A stretch of DNA of 5,626 bases, taken from NCBI GenBank assembly GCA_040235565.1, contig JBECLA010000141.1, positions 1-5,626 on the forward strand, in the 5' to 3' direction. The DNA is from JAHEIJ01 sp040235565 (GTDB taxonomy: Bacteria > Pseudomonadota > Gammaproteobacteria > UBA6429 > Thiohalophilaceae). The number at the start of each line of letters is the position of its first letter. Position 1 is the first letter of the stretch. Positions 1-5,626 of this stretch are shown piece after piece. The translations under genes were made by a program, and so were the position numbers. The notes beneath the pieces were generated by a model. That model was not told the origin of the DNA and made no database searches. It worked only from the letters and a program-made list of their open reading frames with translations.

Positions 1-1019
1 AACCGCTGCTGTAACGCGGTAATGATCTCCGGTGATGTTGGTGCATTGCCCAGGGCGACGGCAATGTTCCGCAACCAGGCTTCGTGTCCGATCCGCCGGA
101 TGGGTGAACCAGCCATGTTATGCAGGAAGGTGCTTTCATCCCAGTTGAACAGGGTGATCAGCTCCGCGGCATCAAGACCGTGCCGTGGGGTGTAGTCCGT
201 TTCAGGTGATCGTTTGGCGAAGCGGTTCCAGGGACAGACCAGTTGGCAATCGTCGCAACCATAGATGCGATTCCCCAACAGGGGCCTGAATTCAACCGGG
301 ATGCTGCCTTTGAGTTCGATGTTCAAATAAGAAATGCAACGGCGGGCATCGACGACATAGGGTGCCACGATCGCATCGGTAGGACAGGCGGCAATACAGG
401 CCTCGCAATCGCCACAATGATCGGTCACCGCGTGATCCACCGGTAACGGCAAATCCGTGTACAGTTCGCCGAGAAAAAACCAGGAACCGGCCTCACGGTG
501 TAGCAGATTGGTATGTTTGCCAATCCAGCCGAGGCCGGCTTTTTGTGCCAGGGGTTTTTCCAGCACCGGGGCACTGTCCACAAAAGCCCGGTACCCAAAC
601 GGACCGCTGATACCGGCAATCCGATCAGCCAGGCGTTGCAGTCGACGGCGCATGACCTTGTGGTAATCCCGCCCCAGCGCATAGCGCGAAACGTAGGCCA
701 GTTCGGGGTTGGCCAACACGGTTTCGGCAGGTTTGGCAGCGGGCAAATAGTCCATGCGTACACTGATGATCCGTATTGTGCCGGGTACCAGTTCAGGTGG
801 ACGACTGCGGCGTTGGCCGTGTTCGGCCATCCAGTTCATCTTACCGTGATGGCCTTTGGCCAGCCAATGTAATAAATGTGCCTCCGCCTGGGTCAGATCC
901 GTGTCAGTTATGCCGACCTGCTGAAAGCCCAATTCCTGTCCCCATTTTTTTATCGCGGCAGCCAACGCAACGGACTGCGCCGGTTCGAGTGATTCGGGAG
1001 TGTTTGGTGGTCTTCGCAT
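1..1019 (-). CDS. queG: Epoxyqueuosine reductase QueG, partial (C-terminus off the left edge)
   Basis: QueG carries out the last step of queuosine synthesis: cobalamin- and [4Fe-4S]-dependent reduction of epoxyqueuosine to queuosine in the wobble position of tRNAs for Asp, Asn, His and Tyr, in the cytoplasm. The frame is open from ATG 1019-1017 to the window edge, giving 339 residues of about 380 expected. The N-terminal part reads GFQQVGITDTDL and YVSRYALGRDYHKVMRRRL, as in E. coli QueG. FVDSAP holds Asp148, the expected catalytic acid, followed by AGLGWIGKH. Two ferredoxin-like cysteine sets are complete: C202-x2-C205-x2-C208-x3-CP (C212), and C228 with C255-x2-C258-x3-CPW (C262). The start of the C-terminal HEAT-like part (RRIGHEAWLRNIAVALGN) is present. 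The start is chosen because it places the conserved region at nearly the same distance as in E. coli. No Shine-Dalgarno is visible before it. The gene is divergent from nnr. A functional enzyme implies a cobalamin supply. Identification is very secure. Confidence 0.97.
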   Translation of the reverse strand, partial: MRRPPNTPESLEPAQSVALAAAIKKWGQELGFQQVGITDTDLTQAEAHLLHWLAKGHHGKMNWMAEHGQRRSRPPELVPGTIRIISVRMDYLPAAKPAETVLANPELAYVSRYALGRDYHKVMRRRLQRLADRIAGISGPFGYRAFVDSAPVLEKPLAQKAGLGWIGKHTNLLHREAGSWFFLGELYTDLPLPVDHAVTDHCGDCEACIAACPTDAIVAPYVVDARRCISYLNIELKGSIPVEFRPLLGNRIYGCDDCQLVCPWNRFAKRSPETDYTPRHGLDAAELITLFNWDESTFLHNMAGSPIRRIGHEAWLRNIAVALGNAPTSPEIITALQQR

Positions 1020-1058
1020 TTGTCATTATGATAACGCTATGTCGGATTTGCCCACCAA
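1004..1058. promoter_or_regulatory. Candidate bidirectional queG/nnr promoter
   Basis: The two divergent start codons leave only 19 bp between them, so both promoters must lie in or overlap the coding ends. The centre TTATGATAA (1026-1034) is a near-palindrome. It offers TATGAT on the plus strand (1027-1032) and TATCAT on the minus strand (1033-1028). A TTGGTG hexamer lies 17 bp upstream on the plus strand (1004-1009), and the same hexamer lies 19 bp upstream on the minus strand (1058-1053). Both are weak matches to TTGACA (3 of 6). Predicted transcript starts, about 1039 and 1021, fall on or within 2 bases of the ATGs, which would give leaderless or nearly leaderless mRNAs. This is a pattern match only; a promoter further inside either gene is equally possible. 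Confidence 0.35.
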
Positions 1059-2523
1059 CCTTTATCGTGCCTCCCAATGCCGTGACCTGGATCGCCTCGC
1101 GATCGAAGAATTCGGGATCTCCGGCAATATCCTGATGGAACGGGCGGGGGAAACCGCCTTCAATGTCTTGCGGGACCGTTGGCCCGAGGCCAAACGGATT
1201 GCGGTGTTGTGTGGCATCGGCAACAACGGTGGCGATGGCTATGTGATTGCCCGCCTGGCGCATGAACAGGGGCTGGACGTCAGTGTGTATCAGGTCGGCG
1301 ATCCCGCGCGTCTGCAGGGGGATGCGCTGGCGGCACGGCAACGGTTGGAAGGCGTTGACGTCTCTGCCACCGGTTATGATGGCCAGGATCTGGCGCCATT
1401 CGAGGTGGTGGTGGATGCCCTGCTTGGCACGGGTTTGAGTGGCGAGGTGCGTAATCCGTTTCTGCTCGCGATTAACAGCATTAACCAGGCAACCGCAGCG
1501 GTACTGGCGGTGGACATCCCTTCCGGACTCAATGCCGATAGCGGCCTGCCATGTGGACTGGCGGTGCAGGCCGATTGCACCATCACCTTCATCGGGATGA
1601 AACAGGGACTCTTGACGGGCGAAGCGGCTGATTATTGTGGCTGCATTGTCTTCGATGATCTCAAAGTCCCCTCCGCGGTTTATGAACGGATACAACCGGC
1701 CGCCACTCGCATGGCCCTGGCACAACAGCTAAGCTTGATGGCACCCCGCAAGCGGAGCAGCCACAAAGGTGATTTCGGGCATGTGCTCATTGTGGGTGGG
1801 AATTTCGGCATGACCGGTGCGGCAAGACTGGCCGGCGAAGCCGCCCTGCGAACCGGGGCTGGCCTGGTGAGCATTGCCACCCGGCGGGAACATGCCGCGG
1901 TGATCAGCAGTGGTCGGCCGGAATTAATGAGTCACGGCATTGAAACGGGCGAGGCCTTAAAGGAGTTGTCTGGCCGGGCCAGTGTCATAGCGATAGGTCC
2001 GGGGTTGGGTCAGGATGACTGGGCCCAGGAGCTGTTGGCCATGGCCGTAGCCCGGAATCTGCCTTTGATTGTGGATGCCGATGCCTTGAATTTGTTGGCA
2101 CAAATCGACATGCAACGCCAACGCTGGGTGTTAACACCGCATCCGGGCGAAGCCGCTCGCCTGCTAGGTGAAACCCCCGCCGCAGTCAATGCGGATCGCT
2201 TTGTGGCCGTGGGCCGATTGGTGGAGAAGTATTCAGCCACCGTGGTCTTGAAAGGGGCCGGCACACTGGTGCAGTCACCCAGTGCGGTCCCCGCAGTATG
2301 CGGTGGCGGGAATCCGGCCCTTGCCAGCGGGGGTATGGGTGACGTGCTGACGGGCATCATCGCCGGACTCATTGCGCAGGGGCTGGAGCTGGACGATGCC
2401 GCCCAGTTCGCCGTCTGTCTGCATCGCAAGGCAGCGGATCTGGCAACGCGAGGTATCGGCGAACGAGGCTTGCTGGCTACGGACTTAATGCCCTCGATTC
2501 GGCGGCTGATCAACCCGGTTTAA
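1039..2523 (+). CDS. nnr: Bifunctional NAD(P)H-hydrate repair enzyme Nnr (epimerase + ADP-dependent dehydratase)
   Basis: Nnr repairs hydrated NADH and NADPH. The N-terminal NnrE (YjeF_N) domain interconverts R and S hydrates, and the C-terminal NnrD ribokinase-like domain dehydrates the S form using ADP. From ATG 1039 the protein has 494 residues, close to the 515 of E. coli. NnrE signatures are GNNGGDGYV (61-69), VVDALLGTG (124-132), AVDIPSGLNADSG (157-169) and FIGMKQGLLTG. NnrD signatures are HKGDFGHVLIVGG, GPGLG (320-324), DADALNLL (346-353), TPHPGE (366-371), LKGAGT (404-409) and NPALASGGMGDVL (425-437) with the expected catalytic Asp435. No key residue is missing and both domains are fused as in other bacteria. 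A GTG at 1000 would add 13 residues and overlap queG; ATG 1039 is preferred because similarity starts just after it (LYRASQCRDLDR). No clear ribosome binding site precedes it. It is probably the first gene of an operon with tsaE. Confidence 0.96.
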   Translation: MSDLPTNLYRASQCRDLDRLAIEEFGISGNILMERAGETAFNVLRDRWPEAKRIAVLCGIGNNGGDGYVIARLAHEQGLDVSVYQVGDPARLQGDALAARQRLEGVDVSATGYDGQDLAPFEVVVDALLGTGLSGEVRNPFLLAINSINQATAAVLAVDIPSGLNADSGLPCGLAVQADCTITFIGMKQGLLTGEAADYCGCIVFDDLKVPSAVYERIQPAATRMALAQQLSLMAPRKRSSHKGDFGHVLIVGGNFGMTGAARLAGEAALRTGAGLVSIATRREHAAVISSGRPELMSHGIETGEALKELSGRASVIAIGPGLGQDDWAQELLAMAVARNLPLIVDADALNLLAQIDMQRQRWVLTPHPGEAARLLGETPAAVNADRFVAVGRLVEKYSATVVLKGAGTLVQSPSAVPAVCGGGNPALASGGMGDVLTGIIAGLIAQGLELDDAAQFAVCLHRKAADLATRGIGERGLLATDLMPSIRRLINPV

Positions 2524-2526
2524 ACT

Positions 2527-2997
2527 ATGGAACGCTTTCTCGCCAATGAAACCGCAACCCTGGAACTGGGCGCCCATCTGGCCCAGTATTGTCCTCCCGA
2601 TTGCGTGATTTACCTGCACGGTGAACTGGGTGCCGGGAAGACCACGCTGGTGCGGGGTTTTCTCCAGGCCCGGGGTCATGTCGGTGCCGTCAAAAGTCCG
2701 ACCTATACCCTGGTCGAACCCTATTCCCTGGAGGGTCCGGAAGCCGATCGGCAAATCTATCATTTTGACCTCTACCGGCTCACCGATCCGGAAGAACTGG
2801 AATTTCTGGGGGGACGGGACTACTTTGCCGCAGAAAGCACCTGTCTGGTGGAGTGGCCGGAACGGGGCGAAGGCTGGTTGCCCACCGCGGACCTGGATAT
2901 CTATCTCCAGCAGCGTGAAAACGGGCGGCAGGTGCGGCTGCTGGGGCACAGCCAGGTCGGTTTGACCGTGATCGAGGAACTGGAGCGGCTGATCTGA
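2527..2997 (+). CDS. tsaE: tRNA threonylcarbamoyladenosine biosynthesis ATPase TsaE
   Basis: TsaE is the small P-loop ATPase that works with TsaB and TsaD to place threonylcarbamoyl on A37 of ANN-decoding tRNAs; it is essential in most bacteria. The 156-residue product has the usual length. Walker A is GELGAGKTT (32-40, Lys38 and Thr39). SPTYTLVEPY (57-66), YHFDLYRL (78-85) and LVEWPERG (107-114) are the other family motifs, all intact. The ATG lies 3 bp after the nnr stop with no evident Shine-Dalgarno in the end of nnr, so translation is probably coupled to nnr. The order nnr-tsaE-amiB-mutL is that of E. coli (yjeF-yjeE-amiB-mutL). It is followed by an unusually AT-rich spacer before amiB. 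A run of six G (2808-2813) lies in the coding region. Identification is secure. Confidence 0.97.
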   Translation: MERFLANETATLELGAHLAQYCPPDCVIYLHGELGAGKTTLVRGFLQARGHVGAVKSPTYTLVEPYSLEGPEADRQIYHFDLYRLTDPEELEFLGGRDYFAAESTCLVEWPERGEGWLPTADLDIYLQQRENGRQVRLLGHSQVGLTVIEELERLI

Positions 2998-3123
2998 ATT
3001 CCCCTAAATTAGAAATTTCTCTAGAAATCACAGCTATCTACTTAAGTTATATAGAAATTTACTTGAAATTCCCCCACTATCATGCAAAATTAACATATAA
3101 AGCATAAAGAAAGGGGTCAATCC
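2998..3123 (+). promoter_or_regulatory. AT-rich intergenic island upstream of amiB, likely promoter/operator
   Basis: This 126-bp spacer has 38 G/C by hand count (about 30%), far below the flanking genes. TAGAAATTT occurs twice (3010-3018 and 3052-3060), exactly 42 bp apart. Each copy is followed by a second GAAAT, so GAAAT boxes begin at 3012, 3024, 3054 and 3065. AGAAATTTCT (3011-3020) and ACTTAAGT (3040-3047) are perfect palindromes. TTGAAA (3063-3068) with CAAAAT 16 bp later (3085-3090) is a possible sigma70 promoter for amiB; TATAAA at 3096-3101 is an alternative -10 without a good -35. Low GC and promoter-like hexamers suggest an independent amiB-mutL promoter, possibly regulated through the repeated boxes. 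I see no coding frame and no GC-rich hairpin with a U tract in it. Confidence 0.45.
3111..3117 (+). promoter_or_regulatory. Shine-Dalgarno site of amiB
   Basis: AAGGGGT matches the anti-Shine-Dalgarno sequence with one base missing (AAGG-GGT) and ends 6 bases before GTG 3124. It decides the GTG as the amiB start, and the secretion signal that follows agrees. It is the only strong ribosome binding site among the five gene starts in the window. Confidence 0.75.
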
Positions 3124-4428
3124 GTGCGTGCAGGATTGAAATGGACAGGGTGGCTGTTGCTGCTGGCCGGGATAGTCATGCCGGCCTGGGCGGATGTCCA
3201 GGTGAAAGGCGTGCGAATGTGGCCGGCACCCGATAACACCCGGCTGGTGTTTGACCTGAGCGATCCCGTCGAGCACGTTCTGTTTTCCCTCAAAGCCCCG
3301 GAGCGGATTGTGATCGATCTGAAAGATGCGCAATTTCCCGGCGCCTTGCCCAATTTCGATTTCAACAAGTCATATATAAAGAATATTCGTTATGCCAGCC
3401 GCAAAGGCAATGCCCTGCGGTTTGTCCTGGACCTGAGTGCGCAAGTGCGTCCCAAGAGTTTTGTGCTCAAACCGCACGGGGAATACGGCCATCGTCTGGT
3501 GATTGATTTGTTTGATACGGAGCACAGCAGCGAGAAAGCCGTACCCAGCCGGCAGACGCAACCGCAGCGGGCCCGGGAGGTCATCATTGCCATTGATGCC
3601 GGCCATGGCGGGGAGGATCCGGGGGCCGTGGGTCGCAAGGGAACCCGGGAAAAAGATGTGGTGTTAGCGATTGCGCGCAAACTCGAGCGTCTGGTGCAAA
3701 AGGAACCCGGTATGCGGGCCGTCATGATCCGGGATGGTGACTACTATGTTGGCCTGCGTGATCGGGTCAAAAAAGCGCGCCAGTATCAGGCCGATTTGTT
3801 TATCTCGATTCATGCCGATGCGTTTAATGATCGCCGGGCCCGCGGTTCATCGGTTTATGTGCTGTCCGACCGTGGCGCCAGTAGTGAGGCTGCCCGGTTT
3901 CTGGCAGAAAGTGAAAACAGCGCCGACCTGATCGGCGGGGTGAGCCTGGATGACAAGGACGATTTGCTGAAACTGGTCCTGGTGGATATGGTGAAAAATT
4001 CGACCATCGAGGACAGTCATGATGTGGCTTCCCGGGTGTTGCGCGATCTGCGTCACGTCAATCGGCTGCATAAAAACCGGGTTGAACAGGCCGCGTTCCG
4101 GGTTCTCAAATCGCCCGATGTCCCGTCAATACTTATCGAAACGGCCTTCATTTCGAATCCCGCCGAAGAACGGAAACTGCGGAGCGGTCGGCATCAGGAC
4201 GCCCTGGCAAGGGCGATTCTGGGGGGAGTCCGCAACTATTTTCGTTCCAATCCGCCTCCCGGCACCATCCTGGCCAGTGCACCAAGACGTCACGTCATCA
4301 GCCGTGGGGATACCTTGTCAGAGATTGCCGCGCGCTATCGGGTCAGCGTGAGCACCTTGCGGCGTTATAACGGGCTGCGGAGTGACCGATTAAAAGTCGG
4401 TGAAATCCTGCAGATTCCGTTGAGCTGA
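3124..4428 (+). CDS. amiB: N-acetylmuramoyl-L-alanine amidase AmiB/AmiC type (AMIN, Amidase_3, LysM), exported
   Basis: This is a zinc amidase of the periplasm that cleaves the lactyl-peptide bond of peptidoglycan to split the septum during cell division. The 434-residue product begins with a signal peptide: basic start (MRAGLK), hydrophobic core WLLLLAGIVM, and a likely cut after AWA at residue 23. An AMIN domain for septal targeting follows (about 24-130), then a Gln/Arg-rich linker and the Amidase_3 domain (about 153-374). Zinc ligands are His161 (DAGHGGEDPGA), Glu176 (GTREKD) and His230 (SIHADAF); Glu339 (ILIETAFISN) is the catalytic glutamate. The segment about 248-312 corresponds to the insertion holding the regulatory helix in amidases controlled by EnvC or NlpD. 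One LysM domain ends the protein (390-433, HVISRGDTLSEIAARY). E. coli AmiB lacks LysM, while amidases of other Gammaproteobacteria have it. GTG 3124 is supported by its Shine-Dalgarno site and the signal peptide. The symbol rests on position next to tsaE and mutL. Confidence 0.94.
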   Translation: MRAGLKWTGWLLLLAGIVMPAWADVQVKGVRMWPAPDNTRLVFDLSDPVEHVLFSLKAPERIVIDLKDAQFPGALPNFDFNKSYIKNIRYASRKGNALRFVLDLSAQVRPKSFVLKPHGEYGHRLVIDLFDTEHSSEKAVPSRQTQPQRAREVIIAIDAGHGGEDPGAVGRKGTREKDVVLAIARKLERLVQKEPGMRAVMIRDGDYYVGLRDRVKKARQYQADLFISIHADAFNDRRARGSSVYVLSDRGASSEAARFLAESENSADLIGGVSLDDKDDLLKLVLVDMVKNSTIEDSHDVASRVLRDLRHVNRLHKNRVEQAAFRVLKSPDVPSILIETAFISNPAEERKLRSGRHQDALARAILGGVRNYFRSNPPPGTILASAPRRHVISRGDTLSEIAARYRVSVSTLRRYNGLRSDRLKVGEILQIPLS

Positions 4429-4446
4429 TGGTAACTTTGCCTGCCT

Positions 4447-4477
4447 GCCGCTTTTCGCTAAGCTAGCGGCATGCCGC
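4447..4477 (+). promoter_or_regulatory. Overlapping inverted repeats at the mutL translation start
   Basis: GCCGCT (4447-4452) is complementary to AGCGGC (4465-4470), giving a 6-bp stem with a 12-base loop that ends directly at the mutL ATG. The right arm is also part of the perfect 12-bp palindrome GCGGCATGCCGC (4466-4477), which in RNA would form a 4-bp stem with the start codon in its loop. The two folds share the same bases and exclude each other. There is no Shine-Dalgarno sequence in the gap. A role in limiting or coupling mutL translation is inference; the GC-rich short stems could also be chance. There is no U tract, so a terminator is unlikely. Confidence 0.3.
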
Positions 4478-5626
4478 AGCCTCAAACCGCTCCTGCCTCG
4501 CAACCGATACGACACCTGCCTGCCCACCTGGCAAACCAGATTGCCGCTGGCGAAGTCGTGGAACGACCTGCCTCGATCGTCAAGGAATTGATTGAAAACA
4601 GCCTCGATGCCGGGGCCCGGCGCATTACCGTGCTCCTGAAACAGGGGGGGTTGCAGCTGATTAGCGTGCAGGATAATGGTGTGGGCATCCCCGGGGCGGA
4701 ATTACCCCTGGCGCTGGCACCCCATGCCACCAGTAAAATCAGTCGGGTTGAAGACCTGACCGCAATTACCAGTATGGGTTTTCGCGGCGAGGCTCTGGCG
4801 AGCATTGCGTCGGTTGCGCATCTGCAAATTACTTCCCGCAGCCACGACGCCGAACGGGGCTGGACGGTCCAGGGACCTGACGCCAAAGACAAGCCGGTGC
4901 CGGCAGCCCATCCCCGGGGGACAACCGTGACGGTGCAGGAATTGTTCTTTAATATCCCGGCGCGGCGCCGTTTTCTACGCAGTGAACGGACCGAGTACCG
5001 GCACTGTGAGGATGTGGTGCGTCGCATGGCGCTGAGCCGATTTGATGTCGGCTTTGTGCTGCAACACAACCAGCGCACGGTGTTTAACCTGCCCGCCGCG
5101 GTAGATCCGGCCGGCCACCAGCAACGCCTCATTCGGTTGTGCGGCCGAGCCTTTGTCCAGCAGGCTGTCGCCATCGAATTTCAGCATGGCAAGATGCGAT
5201 TGCATGGCTGGCTTGGTTTGCCCGAAGCCGCCCGTCCACAAAGTGATATGCAATATTTCTTCGTCAACGGCCGCATGATTCGCGATCGGGTGATCAGCCA
5301 TGCCCTGCGTCAGGCCTATGCGAACCGTCTCTATCCCGGCCGTCATCCTGCGTATGTCCTTTACCTGGATCTGGACCCGGCGGAAGTCGATGTGAATGTC
5401 CATCCCACCAAGCATGAAGTTCGATTTCATCAGGGGCGCCTGGTGCATGATTTTCTGGTGCGCTGTGTGGATGATGCCTTGTGTCAGCAGGGCGAAAGGG
5501 CAGCATTGCCCTATGCGCGTGAGCCGCTGGAGTGGCACATCCCGGCTCGCGGCAATGCTCCCGGCTATCCCGGCAAGCAGCCACTCCAGGAATTTCCCCA
5601 GGTCGCCGAAACGACACCTCAGCGAG
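4471..5626 (+). CDS. mutL: DNA mismatch repair protein MutL, partial (C-terminus off the right edge)
   Basis: MutL is the GHKL ATPase that links MutS bound at a mismatch to the strand-incision step and the helicase UvrD. The window holds 385 residues: the complete N-terminal ATPase and transducer region and the start of the proline- and glutamine-rich linker. The C-terminal dimerization domain is beyond the edge. Motif I is IAAGEVVERPASIVKELIEN with Glu39 and Asn43 (E. coli Glu29 and Asn33); motif II is DNGVGI with Asp68; then HATSKI (85-90), GFRGEALASI (103-112), GTTVTVQELFFNIPARRRFL (150-169), and HPTKHEVRF (311-319) with Lys314 matching E. coli Lys307. ATG 4471 is the only useful start, because an in-frame TAA lies at 4459-4461 and similarity begins at LPAHLANQIAAGE; it gives about 10 more N-terminal residues than E. 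coli. It lies 42 bp after amiB. Whether this MutL has the endonuclease motif cannot be seen. Seven G in a row (4644-4650) lie in the coding region. Confidence 0.97.
   Translation, partial: MPQPQTAPASQPIRHLPAHLANQIAAGEVVERPASIVKELIENSLDAGARRITVLLKQGGLQLISVQDNGVGIPGAELPLALAPHATSKISRVEDLTAITSMGFRGEALASIASVAHLQITSRSHDAERGWTVQGPDAKDKPVPAAHPRGTTVTVQELFFNIPARRRFLRSERTEYRHCEDVVRRMALSRFDVGFVLQHNQRTVFNLPAAVDPAGHQQRLIRLCGRAFVQQAVAIEFQHGKMRLHGWLGLPEAARPQSDMQYFFVNGRMIRDRVISHALRQAYANRLYPGRHPAYVLYLDLDPAEVDVNVHPTKHEVRFHQGRLVHDFLVRCVDDALCQQGERAALPYAREPLEWHIPARGNAPGYPGKQPLQEFPQVAETTPQR

Noticed and set aside
425..763. A 112-codon open frame on the minus strand inside queG
   Set aside because: It lies in a shifted frame of queG, whose own frame is open with all catalytic and Fe-S motifs. 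The shadow protein shows no family features.
904..1725. A 273-codon open frame on the minus strand over the 5' half of nnr and the start of queG
   Set aside because: It is antisense to clear Nnr motifs and overlaps queG in another frame. Its protein has no recognisable domain. Long antisense frames are common in GC-rich genes.
2010..2513. A 167-codon open frame antisense to the NnrD domain
   Set aside because: It lies opposite the NnrD catalytic motifs, has a biased Ser/Ala/Pro composition, and shows no ribosome binding site or family signature.
2518..2525. Perfect palindrome GTTTAAAC over the nnr stop codon
   Set aside because: An 8-bp palindrome is expected by chance in a window this size, and it has no partner elsewhere in the gap.
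3009..3060. Possible terminator after tsaE, from pairing of AAATTTCT (3013-3020) with AGAAATTT (3053-3060)
   Set aside because: The stem is AT-only apart from one or two pairs, the loop exceeds 30 bases, and no U tract follows. It fits repeated operator-like boxes better than an intrinsic terminator.
3368..3390. AT-rich patch inside amiB resembling a -10 element
   Set aside because: It encodes the conserved AMIN stretch YIKNIRYA without frame disturbance, and no convincing -35 lies at the right distance.
4482..5174. A 230-codon open frame antisense to mutL
   Set aside because: It mirrors the conserved MutL ATPase coding region. The product is Arg/Ser/Ala-rich with no domain, as expected for an antisense shadow.
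1..5626. Search by eye for CRISPR repeats, tRNA genes, insertion-sequence ends, toxin-antitoxin pairs or other accessory systems
   Set aside because: No spaced repeats, cloverleaf-like segments, transposase motifs or target-site duplications were seen. Nearly all bases are accounted for by five core genes and short gaps.

Overview
The window is a stretch of conserved gammaproteobacterial chromosome. The gene order queG (divergent) | nnr - tsaE - amiB - mutL is the one known from Escherichia coli (yjeS | yjeF - yjeE - amiB - mutL) and many other Gammaproteobacteria. The proteins resemble the E. coli ones along their whole visible length. However, AmiB carries a C-terminal LysM domain, which E. 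coli AmiB lacks, and the base composition is fairly GC-rich. I infer a non-enteric gammaproteobacterium, such as a Chromatiales or Pseudomonas-like lineage. The genus cannot be told from this window.

Layout: positions 1-1019 hold the 5' nine-tenths of queG on the minus strand, running off the left edge. Only 19 bp (1020-1038) separate its start codon from that of nnr on the plus strand. From there everything reads rightward: nnr (1039-2523), a 3-bp gap, tsaE (2527-2997), a 126-bp AT-rich spacer (2998-3123), amiB (3124-4428), a 42-bp gap with overlapping inverted repeats, and mutL (4471 onward, cut by the right edge). No RNA gene, mobile element, CRISPR array or phage feature is visible. All five genes look intact apart from the two edge truncations.

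The genes serve different housekeeping jobs rather than one pathway. QueG makes queuosine in tRNA anticodons, and TsaE is the ATPase needed for t6A37 tRNA modification. Nnr repairs damaged NAD(P)H. AmiB cuts septal peptidoglycan, and MutL couples mismatch recognition to strand incision. In relatives the next genes would be miaA and hfq.

I see no new biological system here. The points worth a second look are regulatory or mutational: a near-symmetric promoter candidate in the 19-bp divergent gap, an AT-rich repeat-bearing island before amiB, two mutually exclusive hairpins around the mutL start codon, and a run of seven G inside the mutL ATPase domain.
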